A stretch of 22,690 nucleotides of DNA. Source: Nitrospirota bacterium (GTDB lineage Bacteria > Nitrospirota > JAOUDF01). The position numbers and the translations under genes are program-made. A model generated the notes under the pieces. That model made no database searches and had not been told where the DNA came from. It saw only the letters and a list, made by a program, of their open reading frames with translations. Position 1 is the stretch's first letter; the number at the start of each line of letters is the position of its first letter. The DNA lies in contig JAOUDF010000016.1 in the NCBI GenBank assembly GCA_029859385.1, positions 1 to 22,690 of the forward strand, in the 5' to 3' direction. Positions 1 to 7,600 of this stretch are shown one piece after another.

Positions 1-251
1 TCTTCCTCGGTCACTACACCGCCGAGGCCGTGGGCGATTACGCCGCCGGGCCCAATCACGTGCTGCCCACCGGAGGAACGGCACGGTTTTCTTCGCCCCT
101 TTCGGTGCACCATTTTGTCAAGCGCTCCAGCGTCATCGCCTTCTCGAAGCAGGGACTGCATGCCATTGGCGACGATGTGATGCGCATCGCCGACATGGAA
201 GGGCTGGAGGCGCATGGGTTGGCGGTAAAGGTGAGGATGCAGGAAAACTAA
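1..251 (+). CDS. hisD: Histidinol dehydrogenase, C-terminal fragment (5' end outside window)
   Basis: The reading frame is open from base 3 and ends at the TAA at 249-251, giving the last 82 or so residues. HisD is a zinc enzyme that oxidises L-histidinol to L-histidine in two NAD-dependent steps, the last reactions of histidine synthesis, in the cytosol. The stretch with GHYTAEAVGDYAAGPNHVLP followed by TGGTARFSSPLSV is a highly conserved HisD C-terminal block; its histidine and glutamate belong to the active-site region in known family members. The gene is the first his gene visible, and hisG may lie upstream. A possible GTG start at base 30 is internal to this conserved block and is not a real start. 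Confidence 0.95.
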   Translation, partial: FLGHYTAEAVGDYAAGPNHVLPTGGTARFSSPLSVHHFVKRSSVIAFSKQGLHAIGDDVMRIADMEGLEAHGLAVKVRMQEN

Positions 252-272
252 CAGGGAATTGGACAGGATATT

Positions 273-533
273 ATGATTGAAGATCTCATTGAGGGATCCC
301 TCAAAGGAATATCCAGATTCTTCTTCGTAATATTTATAGAATTCCTTTTATTTTATACTGGAGAATTTATCCTTTTTATCGTCACTTTGGGCAACAGAAA
401 ACCTCGTTGGGATTACTACACTCGTGAATCTACCTCAAAGTTCATAATATTTACTGAATTGAGTACATGGATAGGCTTTGCCTTCTGGCTTTTTGTTGCA
501 TGGTTTATTAACTCTAAATTTCTGAGTCACTAA
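273..533 (+). CDS. Small AT-rich membrane protein of unknown function inserted between hisD and hisC
   Basis: This 86-residue ORF starts at an ATG preceded by AGGA at 265-268 and ends at TAA 531-533, one base before the hisC start codon. The protein has two strongly hydrophobic stretches (about residues 15-38 and 62-80) separated by a polar, basic and aromatic segment (GNRKPRWDYYTRES). That predicts a two-helix inner-membrane protein. I do not recognise a functional family; it recalls small two-helix hypothetical proteins that occur scattered in proteobacteria. Its base composition, roughly one third G+C by eye, is far below that of the flanking his genes, which suggests horizontal acquisition. 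It has no obvious connection to histidine synthesis. It might be a translated cargo gene or simply a tolerated insertion. Confidence 0.6.
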   Translation: MIEDLIEGSLKGISRFFFVIFIEFLLFYTGEFILFIVTLGNRKPRWDYYTRESTSKFIIFTELSTWIGFAFWLFVAWFINSKFLSH

Positions 534-534
534 A

Positions 535-1587
535 TTGAATATCAATGCGCTGGTAAGACCCGAAGTCCGCGACCTCGTCCCCTACAAGGCCGAGGAGCAG
601 CAGTGCCCCATAAAGATGGACGCCAACGAGAACCCCTACCCCCTGCCGAAGCCGGTGCGAGAGAGGATTGCGGCGGCGTTGAGTGCGATACCCCTCAACC
701 ACTATCCCGATCCTTCGGCGGCGAAACTCAAGGCTCTCATCGCCCAGCGCATTGGCGTCGATACCGGACAAGTGGCGCTGGGCAACGGTTCCGACGAGCT
801 GATCCAGATGATCCTGATGGCTTTCGGCGGGTCGGATGTCTGCGCCGTCTACCCCGTTCCGACCTTCTCGATGTACGGCATTATCGCCAAGTCCATGGGA
901 ATGCCGGTCTGCGAGGTACCGCTCGACGACAAGTTCGACATCGTCCCCGACCAGTTCCCCACCAAGGGTGTCCTCCTGCTCAGCTGGCCCAACAACCCTA
1001 CGGGGAACTGCTTCAGCCAGGAGCGGATGGAGGAGCTGATCGCGAAGTTCGAGGGGATCGTGGTCGTCGACGAGGCCTACTACGACTTCTCGCGCAAGAC
1101 CTTTCTGCCGAAGCTGGCGGAGATGGAAAACCTGATCATCCTGCGCACCCTGTCGAAGATCGGCCTGGCCGGACTGCGGGTGGGGATGCTGGTGGCCAAC
1201 CCTTCGGTGGTGCGGGAGATCGAGAAGGTGCGCCTTCCCTACAATATCAACTCCTACTCCCAGGTGGCGGCGTCCGAGGTGCTGTCCGACCCCGGCGTGA
1301 TCGACGCCCAGATAAATCTGATTGTCGAGGAGCGGGAAAATCTTTATTATAGGCTTCGCGGCCTGCGCAGCGGCATCACCACCTACCCGAGCGACGCCAA
1401 CTTCGTGCTGATCCGGGTGAAGGACGCCGCAAAGGTCCATCAGGGGCTGATCACTGACGAGGGTATCCTTGTCCGCAATCTGAGCAGGCCCGGACCGCTG
1501 GAAAACTGTCTTCGGATAACCGTTGGCATGCAGGATGACAACCACGGATTCCTTGTGGCCATTTCGCGATTAACAAGAATGTTGTGA
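535..1587 (+). CDS. hisC: Histidinol-phosphate aminotransferase
   Basis: HisC is a cytosolic PLP-dependent class I/II aminotransferase that converts imidazole-acetol phosphate and glutamate to histidinol phosphate and 2-oxoglutarate. The 350-residue length is normal. Visible signatures are KMDANENPYPLP near the N terminus, the substrate/PLP region LGNGSDELIQ, SWPNNPTGN, the cofactor aspartate in VVVDEAYYDF, and the PLP lysine (about K208) in RTLSKIGLAGLRVG. The C-terminal arginine region is in LRITVG. The start is unusual: the only in-frame start at the right place is TTG at 535, just past the stop of the small AT-rich ORF, and no good ribosome binding site precedes it. Translation may depend on coupling to that ORF. 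A short gap carrying heptad repeats separates hisC from hisB. Confidence 0.93.
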   Translation: MNINALVRPEVRDLVPYKAEEQQCPIKMDANENPYPLPKPVRERIAAALSAIPLNHYPDPSAAKLKALIAQRIGVDTGQVALGNGSDELIQMILMAFGGSDVCAVYPVPTFSMYGIIAKSMGMPVCEVPLDDKFDIVPDQFPTKGVLLLSWPNNPTGNCFSQERMEELIAKFEGIVVVDEAYYDFSRKTFLPKLAEMENLIILRTLSKIGLAGLRVGMLVANPSVVREIEKVRLPYNINSYSQVAASEVLSDPGVIDAQINLIVEERENLYYRLRGLRSGITTYPSDANFVLIRVKDAAKVHQGLITDEGILVRNLSRPGPLENCLRITVGMQDDNHGFLVAISRLTRML

Positions 1588-1595
1588 AAAGCAGC

Positions 1596-1666
1596 CTGAA
1601 GACCGAAGGCTGAAGACTGAAGGTAAAGGCATTAGATTCGTCTTCCCTTCAGCCTTCAACCTTCAG
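1596..1666. repeat. Inverted clusters of a 7-bp repeat between hisC and hisB
   Basis: Four tandem heptads of the form CTGAAGR/CCGAAGG run from 1596 to 1623, seen also as two 14-bp units CTGAAGACYGAAGG with one mismatch. Three heptads of the complementary form CCTTCAG/CCTTCAA run from 1646 to 1666. The two clusters can pair into a long stem around a 22-nt centre. There is no T-run, so it is not a standard terminator. It may be a copy of a dispersed intergenic repeat family or an mRNA processing element; only a genome-wide search can tell. Confidence 0.75.
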
Positions 1667-1694
1667 CCTAATCACCTGCTTTATGAGGAGAACC

Positions 1695-2282
1695 ATGGCC
1701 CGTACCGCCCAACTGGAACGGAATACGAAAGAGACGCAGATAAAGCTTTCGCTGAACATCGATGGCCGCGGAGACTACAGCGTCTCCACCACCGTCCCCT
1801 TTCTCGACCACATGCTCTGCCTCTTCGCCAAGCACGGCCTGTTCGATCTTACCATTGAGGCCACCGGCGATACCCAGATCGATTTCCATCACACAGTGGA
1901 AGACGTGGGCATCGTGCTCGGCGACGCCTTCAAGCAGGCAGTGGGAGACAAGAAAGGTATCCGCCGCTACGGCTGGACACGGCTCCCCATGGACGAGTCG
2001 CTGGCCGACGTCGCGCTGGACCTCTGCGACCGCTCGCGGCTGGTCTACAACGTGGCGCTCCCCAAGAGCAAGGTGGGGGAGTTCGACGCCGAGCTGGCCG
2101 AGGATTTCTTCAAGGCCTTTGCCGACCGGGCCGGCGTGACGCTGCACATCCACGTCCCCTACGGCGACAACCTGCACCACATCCTCGAAGGCGTCTTCAA
2201 GGCCTTCGCCAAGGCCCTCGACCAGGCCACCTCCATCGATGAGCGGGTCACCGGCGTGCCGTCCACCAAGGGCATGTTATGA
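1695..2282 (+). CDS. hisB: Imidazoleglycerol-phosphate dehydratase
   Basis: This is the monofunctional HisB, 195 residues, which dehydrates imidazoleglycerol phosphate to imidazole-acetol phosphate in a manganese-dependent reaction. The metal-binding histidine/glutamate clusters are visible: FLDHML and FAKHG, FHHTVEDVG, and the C-terminal repeat NLHHILEGVFKAFAKAL; RYGWTRLPMDESLA is also characteristic. I chose ATG 1695 because GAGGAG at 1685-1690 lies just upstream; the in-frame ATG at 1683 overlaps that ribosome binding site and would add four atypical residues (MRRT). There is no fused histidinol-phosphatase domain, so that activity must be encoded elsewhere. The stop overlaps the hisH start in an ATGA, implying coupled translation. 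Confidence 0.96.
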   Translation: MARTAQLERNTKETQIKLSLNIDGRGDYSVSTTVPFLDHMLCLFAKHGLFDLTIEATGDTQIDFHHTVEDVGIVLGDAFKQAVGDKKGIRRYGWTRLPMDESLADVALDLCDRSRLVYNVALPKSKVGEFDAELAEDFFKAFADRAGVTLHIHVPYGDNLHHILEGVFKAFAKALDQATSIDERVTGVPSTKGML

Positions 2283-2914
2283 TCGCCATTATCGACTACG
2301 GCATGGGCAATCTGCGGAGTGTGCAGAAGGCCTTTGAGCAGGTAGGCCACGACGCCGTCATCACCGACCAGCACCGCACCATAATGGACGCATCGCACGT
2401 GGTACTGCCGGGCGTGGGCGCATTCCCCGACTGCATGGCTAACCTCAAGGAGCGCGACCTCCTGAGCTCCCTCTACATCACCTTTCACAAGGGGAAGCCC
2501 TTTCTCGGCATCTGTCTGGGCTTGCAGCTCCTCTTCTCCGAGAGCCAGGAACACGGCGCCACCGGCGGCCTCAACATGTTCCGCGGCTCGGTGGTCCGGT
2601 TCCCCGACAACCTGGCGGAGCTGGCCCACGATACCAAGAATGCGTACAAGATCCCCCACATGGGGTGGAACCAGGTATGGCAGACAGGTGAAAACCCCCT
2701 CATGGCGGGCATTCCCGACGGCTCGTACTTCTACTTCGTCCACTCCTATTTCGTCATGCCCATGGAGTTCGGACCCGTGGTCGGCACCACCGACTACGGC
2801 ATCCAGTTCACTTCCATGGTGAAAAAAGACAACATTTACGGCGTCCAGTTCCATCCCGAGAAGAGCCAGAAGGTGGGGCTGCAGGTGCTGAAGAATTTCG
2901 GAGACCTCAAATGA
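2279..2914 (+). CDS. hisH: Imidazole glycerol phosphate synthase, glutamine amidotransferase subunit
   Basis: HisH hydrolyses glutamine and channels ammonia to HisF, with which it forms the IGP synthase. It is a class I (triad) glutamine amidotransferase of 211 residues, the usual size. The nucleophile Cys is at about residue 79 in GICLGLQLLF, and the His/Glu pair is at about 192 and 194 in QFHPEKS. The N-terminal IDYGMGNLRSV block is typical. It overlaps hisB upstream and hisA downstream by 4 nt (ATGA), so the three are translationally coupled. HisA lies between hisH and hisF, a common bacterial order. Confidence 0.97.
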   Translation: MIAIIDYGMGNLRSVQKAFEQVGHDAVITDQHRTIMDASHVVLPGVGAFPDCMANLKERDLLSSLYITFHKGKPFLGICLGLQLLFSESQEHGATGGLNMFRGSVVRFPDNLAELAHDTKNAYKIPHMGWNQVWQTGENPLMAGIPDGSYFYFVHSYFVMPMEFGPVVGTTDYGIQFTSMVKKDNIYGVQFHPEKSQKVGLQVLKNFGDLK

Positions 2915-3642
2915 TCGTAATACCCGCCATAGACCTCAAGGACGGCCAGTGTGTGCGCCTCGAGCAGGGCAAGATGGACAAGGACACCGTGTACGGCAAC
3001 AACCCCGCCGAGATGGCGCAAAAGTGGGTGGCGGAAGGGGCCGAGCGGCTGCACGTGGTCGACCTCAACGGTGCCTTTGCGGGTGAGCCGAAGAATCTGG
3101 AGGCCATAAAGGCCATCGTCGCCGCGGTGAAGATACCGGTGCAGGTAGGTGGCGGCATCCGCGATATTCCTACGATGGAGCGACTGTTCGACCTGGGGGT
3201 GGAACGGCTCATACTGGGCACCTCCGCCTGCCGCAACCCCGAACTGGTGAAAGAGGCCTGCCAGAAGTTCCCCGACGGTATCATCGCCGGCATCGACGCC
3301 TCCAACGGACGGGTGGCCATCAAGGGATGGGCCGAGGTGACGGTGAAGCTTGCGCTCAACCTGGCCAAGGAGGTCGAAGAGGCGGGCGTCTGCGCCATCA
3401 TCTACACCGACATCAGCCGCGACGGCATGATGCAGGGGCCCAATCTTGACGCCATCCGTCGCATGGCCGACGCCGTCAACATCCCGATCATTGCGTCGGG
3501 CGGGGTGTCGTCGCTGCGCGACATCCGTAATCTGAAGATCCTTGAAGTAACCGGCGTTGCGGGCGTCATCACCGGCAAGGCGATTTACAGCGGGGCGCTC
3601 GACCTCAAACAGGCGATCAAGGTCGGAAAGGGAGAGGTCTAA
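2911..3642 (+). CDS. hisA: ProFAR isomerase (phosphoribosylformimino-AICAR-phosphate isomerase)
   Basis: HisA is a (beta/alpha)8-barrel enzyme that carries out the Amadori rearrangement of ProFAR to PRFAR, the substrate of HisFH. The protein has 243 residues. The two catalytic aspartates can be placed: D8 in IPAIDLKDGQ and D129 in IAGIDASNG. The phosphate-binding elements are seen in QVGGGIRD, LGTSA, and the C-terminal IASGGVSSL and GVITGKAIYSG blocks. TDISRDGMMQGPN holds the conserved Thr/Asp of loop 6. It starts in the ATGA overlap with hisH, and hisF starts immediately after its TAA. Confidence 0.97.
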   Translation: MIVIPAIDLKDGQCVRLEQGKMDKDTVYGNNPAEMAQKWVAEGAERLHVVDLNGAFAGEPKNLEAIKAIVAAVKIPVQVGGGIRDIPTMERLFDLGVERLILGTSACRNPELVKEACQKFPDGIIAGIDASNGRVAIKGWAEVTVKLALNLAKEVEEAGVCAIIYTDISRDGMMQGPNLDAIRRMADAVNIPIIASGGVSSLRDIRNLKILEVTGVAGVITGKAIYSGALDLKQAIKVGKGEV

Positions 3643-4416
3643 ATGCTGGCCAAACGGATAATCCCCTGCCTCGACGTAAAAGACGGCCGCGTGGTCAAAG
3701 GGGTCAGCTTCGTCAACCTGCGCGACGCCGGAGACCCGGTGGAGGTCGCCCGTATATATGACGAGCAGGGCGCCGACGAACTCACCTTTCTCGACATCAC
3801 CGCATCCCACGAGAAGCGCGACATCATCCTCGACGTTGTCCGCCGTACCGCCGAGCAGGTCTTCATGCCCCTCACTGTAGGCGGCGGCATCCGCACGCTG
3901 GAGGATATCCGGGCACTGCTGAAGGCCGGGGCCGACAAGGTTTCCATCAACACCGCCGCCGTAAACCGCCCCGAGTTCGTCCAGGAGGCGTCAAACCGCT
4001 TCGGCAGCCAGTGCATCGTAGTAGCCATCGACGCCAAGCAGGTGGGCGAAGGAAAGTGGGAGATATTCACCCACGGCGGCAGGAACGCCACGGGTATCGA
4101 TGCAGTGGAGTGGGCGAAGAAGATGGAAGAATATGGTGCCGGTGAAATACTCCTCACCAGCATGGACAAGGATGGGCAAAAAGACGGCTACGACATCGCC
4201 CTCACCCGCGCCATCTCCGACGCTGTGGGGATACCCGTCATCGCCTCAGGCGGAGCGGGAAACCTGGAGCACCTCTACGAAGCCCTCACCGACGGCAGGG
4301 CCGACGCCGTGCTGGCCGCATCGATCTTTCATTACAAGGAGTACACCATCGGTCAGGCCAAGGAACACCTGGCAGGCAAGGGCGTGCCGATGAGGATGGC
4401 GACGCAGCAGGCATAG
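3643..4416 (+). CDS. hisF: Imidazole glycerol phosphate synthase, cyclase subunit
   Basis: HisF uses ammonia delivered by HisH to convert PRFAR to imidazole glycerol phosphate and AICAR. It is a (beta/alpha)8 barrel of 257 residues, close to the family norm. Catalytic D11 lies in IPCLDVKDGRVVKG and D130 in IVVAIDAKQ. VGGGIRTLED, SINTAAV, LLTSMDKDGQKDGYD and VIASGGAGNLEHL are the phosphate-binding and loop motifs of the family. It follows hisA with no gap. It is the last gene of the operon: a clear terminator starts 29 nt after its stop codon. Confidence 0.97.
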   Translation: MLAKRIIPCLDVKDGRVVKGVSFVNLRDAGDPVEVARIYDEQGADELTFLDITASHEKRDIILDVVRRTAEQVFMPLTVGGGIRTLEDIRALLKAGADKVSINTAAVNRPEFVQEASNRFGSQCIVVAIDAKQVGEGKWEIFTHGGRNATGIDAVEWAKKMEEYGAGEILLTSMDKDGQKDGYDIALTRAISDAVGIPVIASGGAGNLEHLYEALTDGRADAVLAASIFHYKEYTIGQAKEHLAGKGVPMRMATQQA

Positions 4417-4445
4417 AGAATAATACAGAGGAACATTGCTATCGA

Positions 4446-4482
4446 GGCACAGTGACCTGTTCACTGTGCCTTTTCTGTTTTA
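4446..4482 (+). terminator. Rho-independent terminator of the his operon
   Basis: A perfect 10-bp stem, GGCACAGTGA (4446-4455) with TCACTGTGCC (4461-4470), encloses a 5-nt loop and is followed by a T-rich tail (TTTTCTGTTTT). It lies just after hisF and faces the converging cytochrome operon. Confidence 0.92.
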
Positions 4483-4538
4483 GCTGGCACAAAAACCCCC
4501 TCCCGCGTTTACTATCTCCCGCTACAACTTCAGGATGC

Positions 4539-4574
4539 AAAAGAAAAAGCCGGGCCTTTAATCGGCCCGGCTTT
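4539..4574 (-). terminator. Rho-independent terminator of the cytochrome operon
   Basis: A perfect 11-bp stem, AAAGCCGGGCC (4546-4556) with GGCCCGGCTTT (4564-4574), has a 7-nt loop. Read on the minus strand it is followed by TTTTTCTTTT. It sits 32 nt past the stop codon of the 14-heme gene and is the only strong terminator found downstream of the three-gene set. Confidence 0.92.
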
Positions 4575-4605
4575 ACGGAACAGATCATTCGGTTTCGGCC
4601 GCTGC

Positions 4606-7600
4606 CTAATCCACGCCGGTGTAGTCGTAGTTCGACGTGTAACTGGCGTTGAATGAGGCACTGCACGAGCTTATATCGGTCCCGCCGAAGTAACAGGTAC
4701 CGCCGGATGAAGTCATACGGTGCCCTATGGATGCCGCGCCGTTGCGCAACCTGACTCCCATGGGTGTCGTGCTGTTCGACCACGCTGGCGCACCGCTTCC
4801 CGCCTCCCTGTTGCTGCCGTGCATACCGCCCATGGAGTCGCCGCCGTGACAGTTCATGCACCAGATACCCCAGACGTTCTTGTCCGTGATCTCCGCCCAG
4901 AATGGAGGATGCACATAGAGTCGGCTGTAGCTGGGATGACGTTCCACAGCGGAATCAAAGGACGGCTCACCGGGTGGCACCTGGTAGATAACGCCGTATG
5001 CCGACTGGGTGCCGTACACGTCTCTGCGGTGGCAGCTGAAGCAGAACATCTTCTTGTTCACCCAGACGCCGCTGTTGATGGCGTCAACGCTGTCGCTGGT
5101 GGTGCCGTTAAGGTTGTTGTCGACTCTGGCATTTACGTCGGGACTGCGCAGCAGCCACGGGTTGTCGGAGCCGTGAGGACCGACCGGGCCATTGGAATCG
5201 GTGGTGCTGTGGCAGTCGGCGCAGGTAATGACGCTCCACGGTCCGAAGGGCGGTACGAAGGCCCAGCCCAGACCGGCGCTAGTGACATAGTTCGTGCCGG
5301 AAAGGTTGATCGACGGTCCGTTCACCAGCGTGATCTGCGTCGGGCTGTCCACCGTCTTGATTTCGTACCAGGTTTCGCTGGACGAAGGCCTGTCGGTATT
5401 AAACTGTATCTTCCAGCCTGGAATCAGGTAGTAGGTCGGGAAGTTTCTCCCCCCCGCGATCGTAACCTTCCGCGTCGCAACGTCATAGTTGACGGTACCG
5501 GCGCCGTTGGGTCCGGTGAGGACATAATCGCCGGACACACCCTGCCATCCTGCACCGTTCCCCTCGCCGCCATTGAAGTAGGGCCAGTTGGAGTTCAGGT
5601 GCGGCGCTGGCTGGTTGCGACCCCTTCGCAGGATGGGATGGAACCCGTAGTTGTTCGGGTTGAACTCCACCGCCATGTCGGTCTCAGGCCCTTCGGACCA
5701 GCTCCAGGTCGTCGAGTCGGCCCTTGCATAGCTGCCTCTGGGGATCTTCGGCGGCGATGGCGCAACCGCCGGGACTCCATAGGAATTGCTCCCGCCGTAG
5801 GCATAGGATGAATGACACTTGAAGCAGAGCTGGTACATATGGGTAACGTTCTCCACCTTGGTGTAGCTCGTCGCCTCGTTCCAGGGAAGGTGCGTGTATA
5901 CCGGTTCGACGCCCCATACCCCCTTGTTGGCTCCACCTATCTGCCCGCCGAATGACCCACCGGTAGGATCGAGCGGGTTTTCCCACCAGGTCAGCAGGCT
6001 CCGGGGCTCCTTGCTCGCTGCGTGGGGGTTATGGCAGTCGGTGCACTCCACATGCCGGTTATTCGCCGGGTTCCAGTTGGCGGAACGTACACCCGAAGGC
6101 AGAGTCAGCCATTCGTCGACCTTGTGCTCTCCCGCGGCGCTGCCCAAACCGTTAAGGCCGTTGTAGGGCGACTTGCCGTTAATCGGGTGGAACGAGACCC
6201 TGTCGTCCTCGAACATCGATTTGATCTTTACCGCCTTCTCCCTCATTGGCTCGACGTTATATGCGTCTTTTACCGATTCTTTATCGGCGAAGGGGTTATA
6301 GTTCTGCGGCCCGTCGGTGTTCTGGCTGTGGCACTGGTAGCAGAAGTTCTCCTCCGTCGAGTTGAGGCTGCTCTCGGTAAAGGTCAGGTTCTTGTTAATG
6401 TTTGACAACATGCTCCGGTACTTCGTGTCGTGCAGGCCGAACTTGTAGTCCGATTTCTGATAATCCTTGCCGAGGTCGTCGTTGTGACACTTGACGCAGT
6501 TGGCCTTGAAACTGGAGTTATCGGCCTTGAAGTTGTTCTCCACGGTGAAGTTATGCGCCGATTCACCGAATTTCTGCACATCCCACGGCGGCGTCTTTGT
6601 CGTGCCGTCATTCTTCTTTTTGGCGTTATTCTTCACCTGCTCCATCCTGTGGCAGGAGAGACAGACGCCGCCTTCGGAAAGGTCGCCCCGGAAGTCGGTA
6701 TTGCTGTGAGTCGAAAGGTCGCCTGGTACCGGCGCTATGGTAACGGAGGCCCTCAGGTTGTAGGCGATACTGATGGCACTGTCGGGGTTGACATTGCGCG
6801 AGAAGACCTCCATGTCGGCATGACACATGAGACACCTACGATGATCGGTCTCTTCCGACGGCTGATTCTTCGACGGATACTTCTGGTCGGGGCCTAGCCC
6901 GTCAGAAAGTGCATTTGCATTGGAGTTCTGCACATACATGTGATAGGTGGAAGTGTCCCCGTTCATGGGCGTCCACTGCTTGGGATGACATACGCCGCAG
7001 GTGAGGCCGCCGGCACTCACCGGACTGAAGCCCCGCTTGTGGTCGTGACACTGGATGCACTTGCCGGTAAAAGGCTCGTTCTGGTGGGAGCCGTCGCCGG
7101 GGCCGGTACCCGTATTTCTGTAGCGAGGAGTACCGTTACCGTTGCTGGTCTTGGTATGGCAGGTCTCGCAGGGGCCGGTCCCGGGCGTCACCGTGTTGGC
7201 AAAGCTGTAATCGGCCCGGCCGGCCGCGCTCCTGAAGTCGACATTCCGGTAACCGCTGTTGGGTGTCTTGATCTGCTCTTTCACCAGAAAGATGTTGGTG
7301 GTGTTGTGAGGCTGGTGACACTGGCGGCAGGTAAGCGACCAGTTGCCATACTTCGGGCTCAGGTACTGGCTGGAATGGGGCTTGATGCCGCCGTGGCAAT
7401 CCCAGCATATCTGGTTGTCGTTGTCACGGACAAGGAGCTTGCCGTCTCCGGCAAAGATGCCGTCCTCGGTGGTAATGCTGTTGACGTTGAAAGTCGCGAC
7501 GGGAGAGTAACCAAGATTCCCCGCGTTATCGCGCGCCCGGGCATAGACCGTGTGGTTACCGAGGGTGGGCGTTGTCCACAGATAGGTGAAGAAATCTTCC

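Noticed and set aside
514..1545. Long minus-strand ORF opposite hisC, and similar long ORFs opposite hisB, hisH, hisA, dnaK and the cytochrome genes
   Set aside because: Each lies antisense to a gene with clear family motifs and is itself low in recognisable protein features. Such ORFs are common in G+C-rich DNA.
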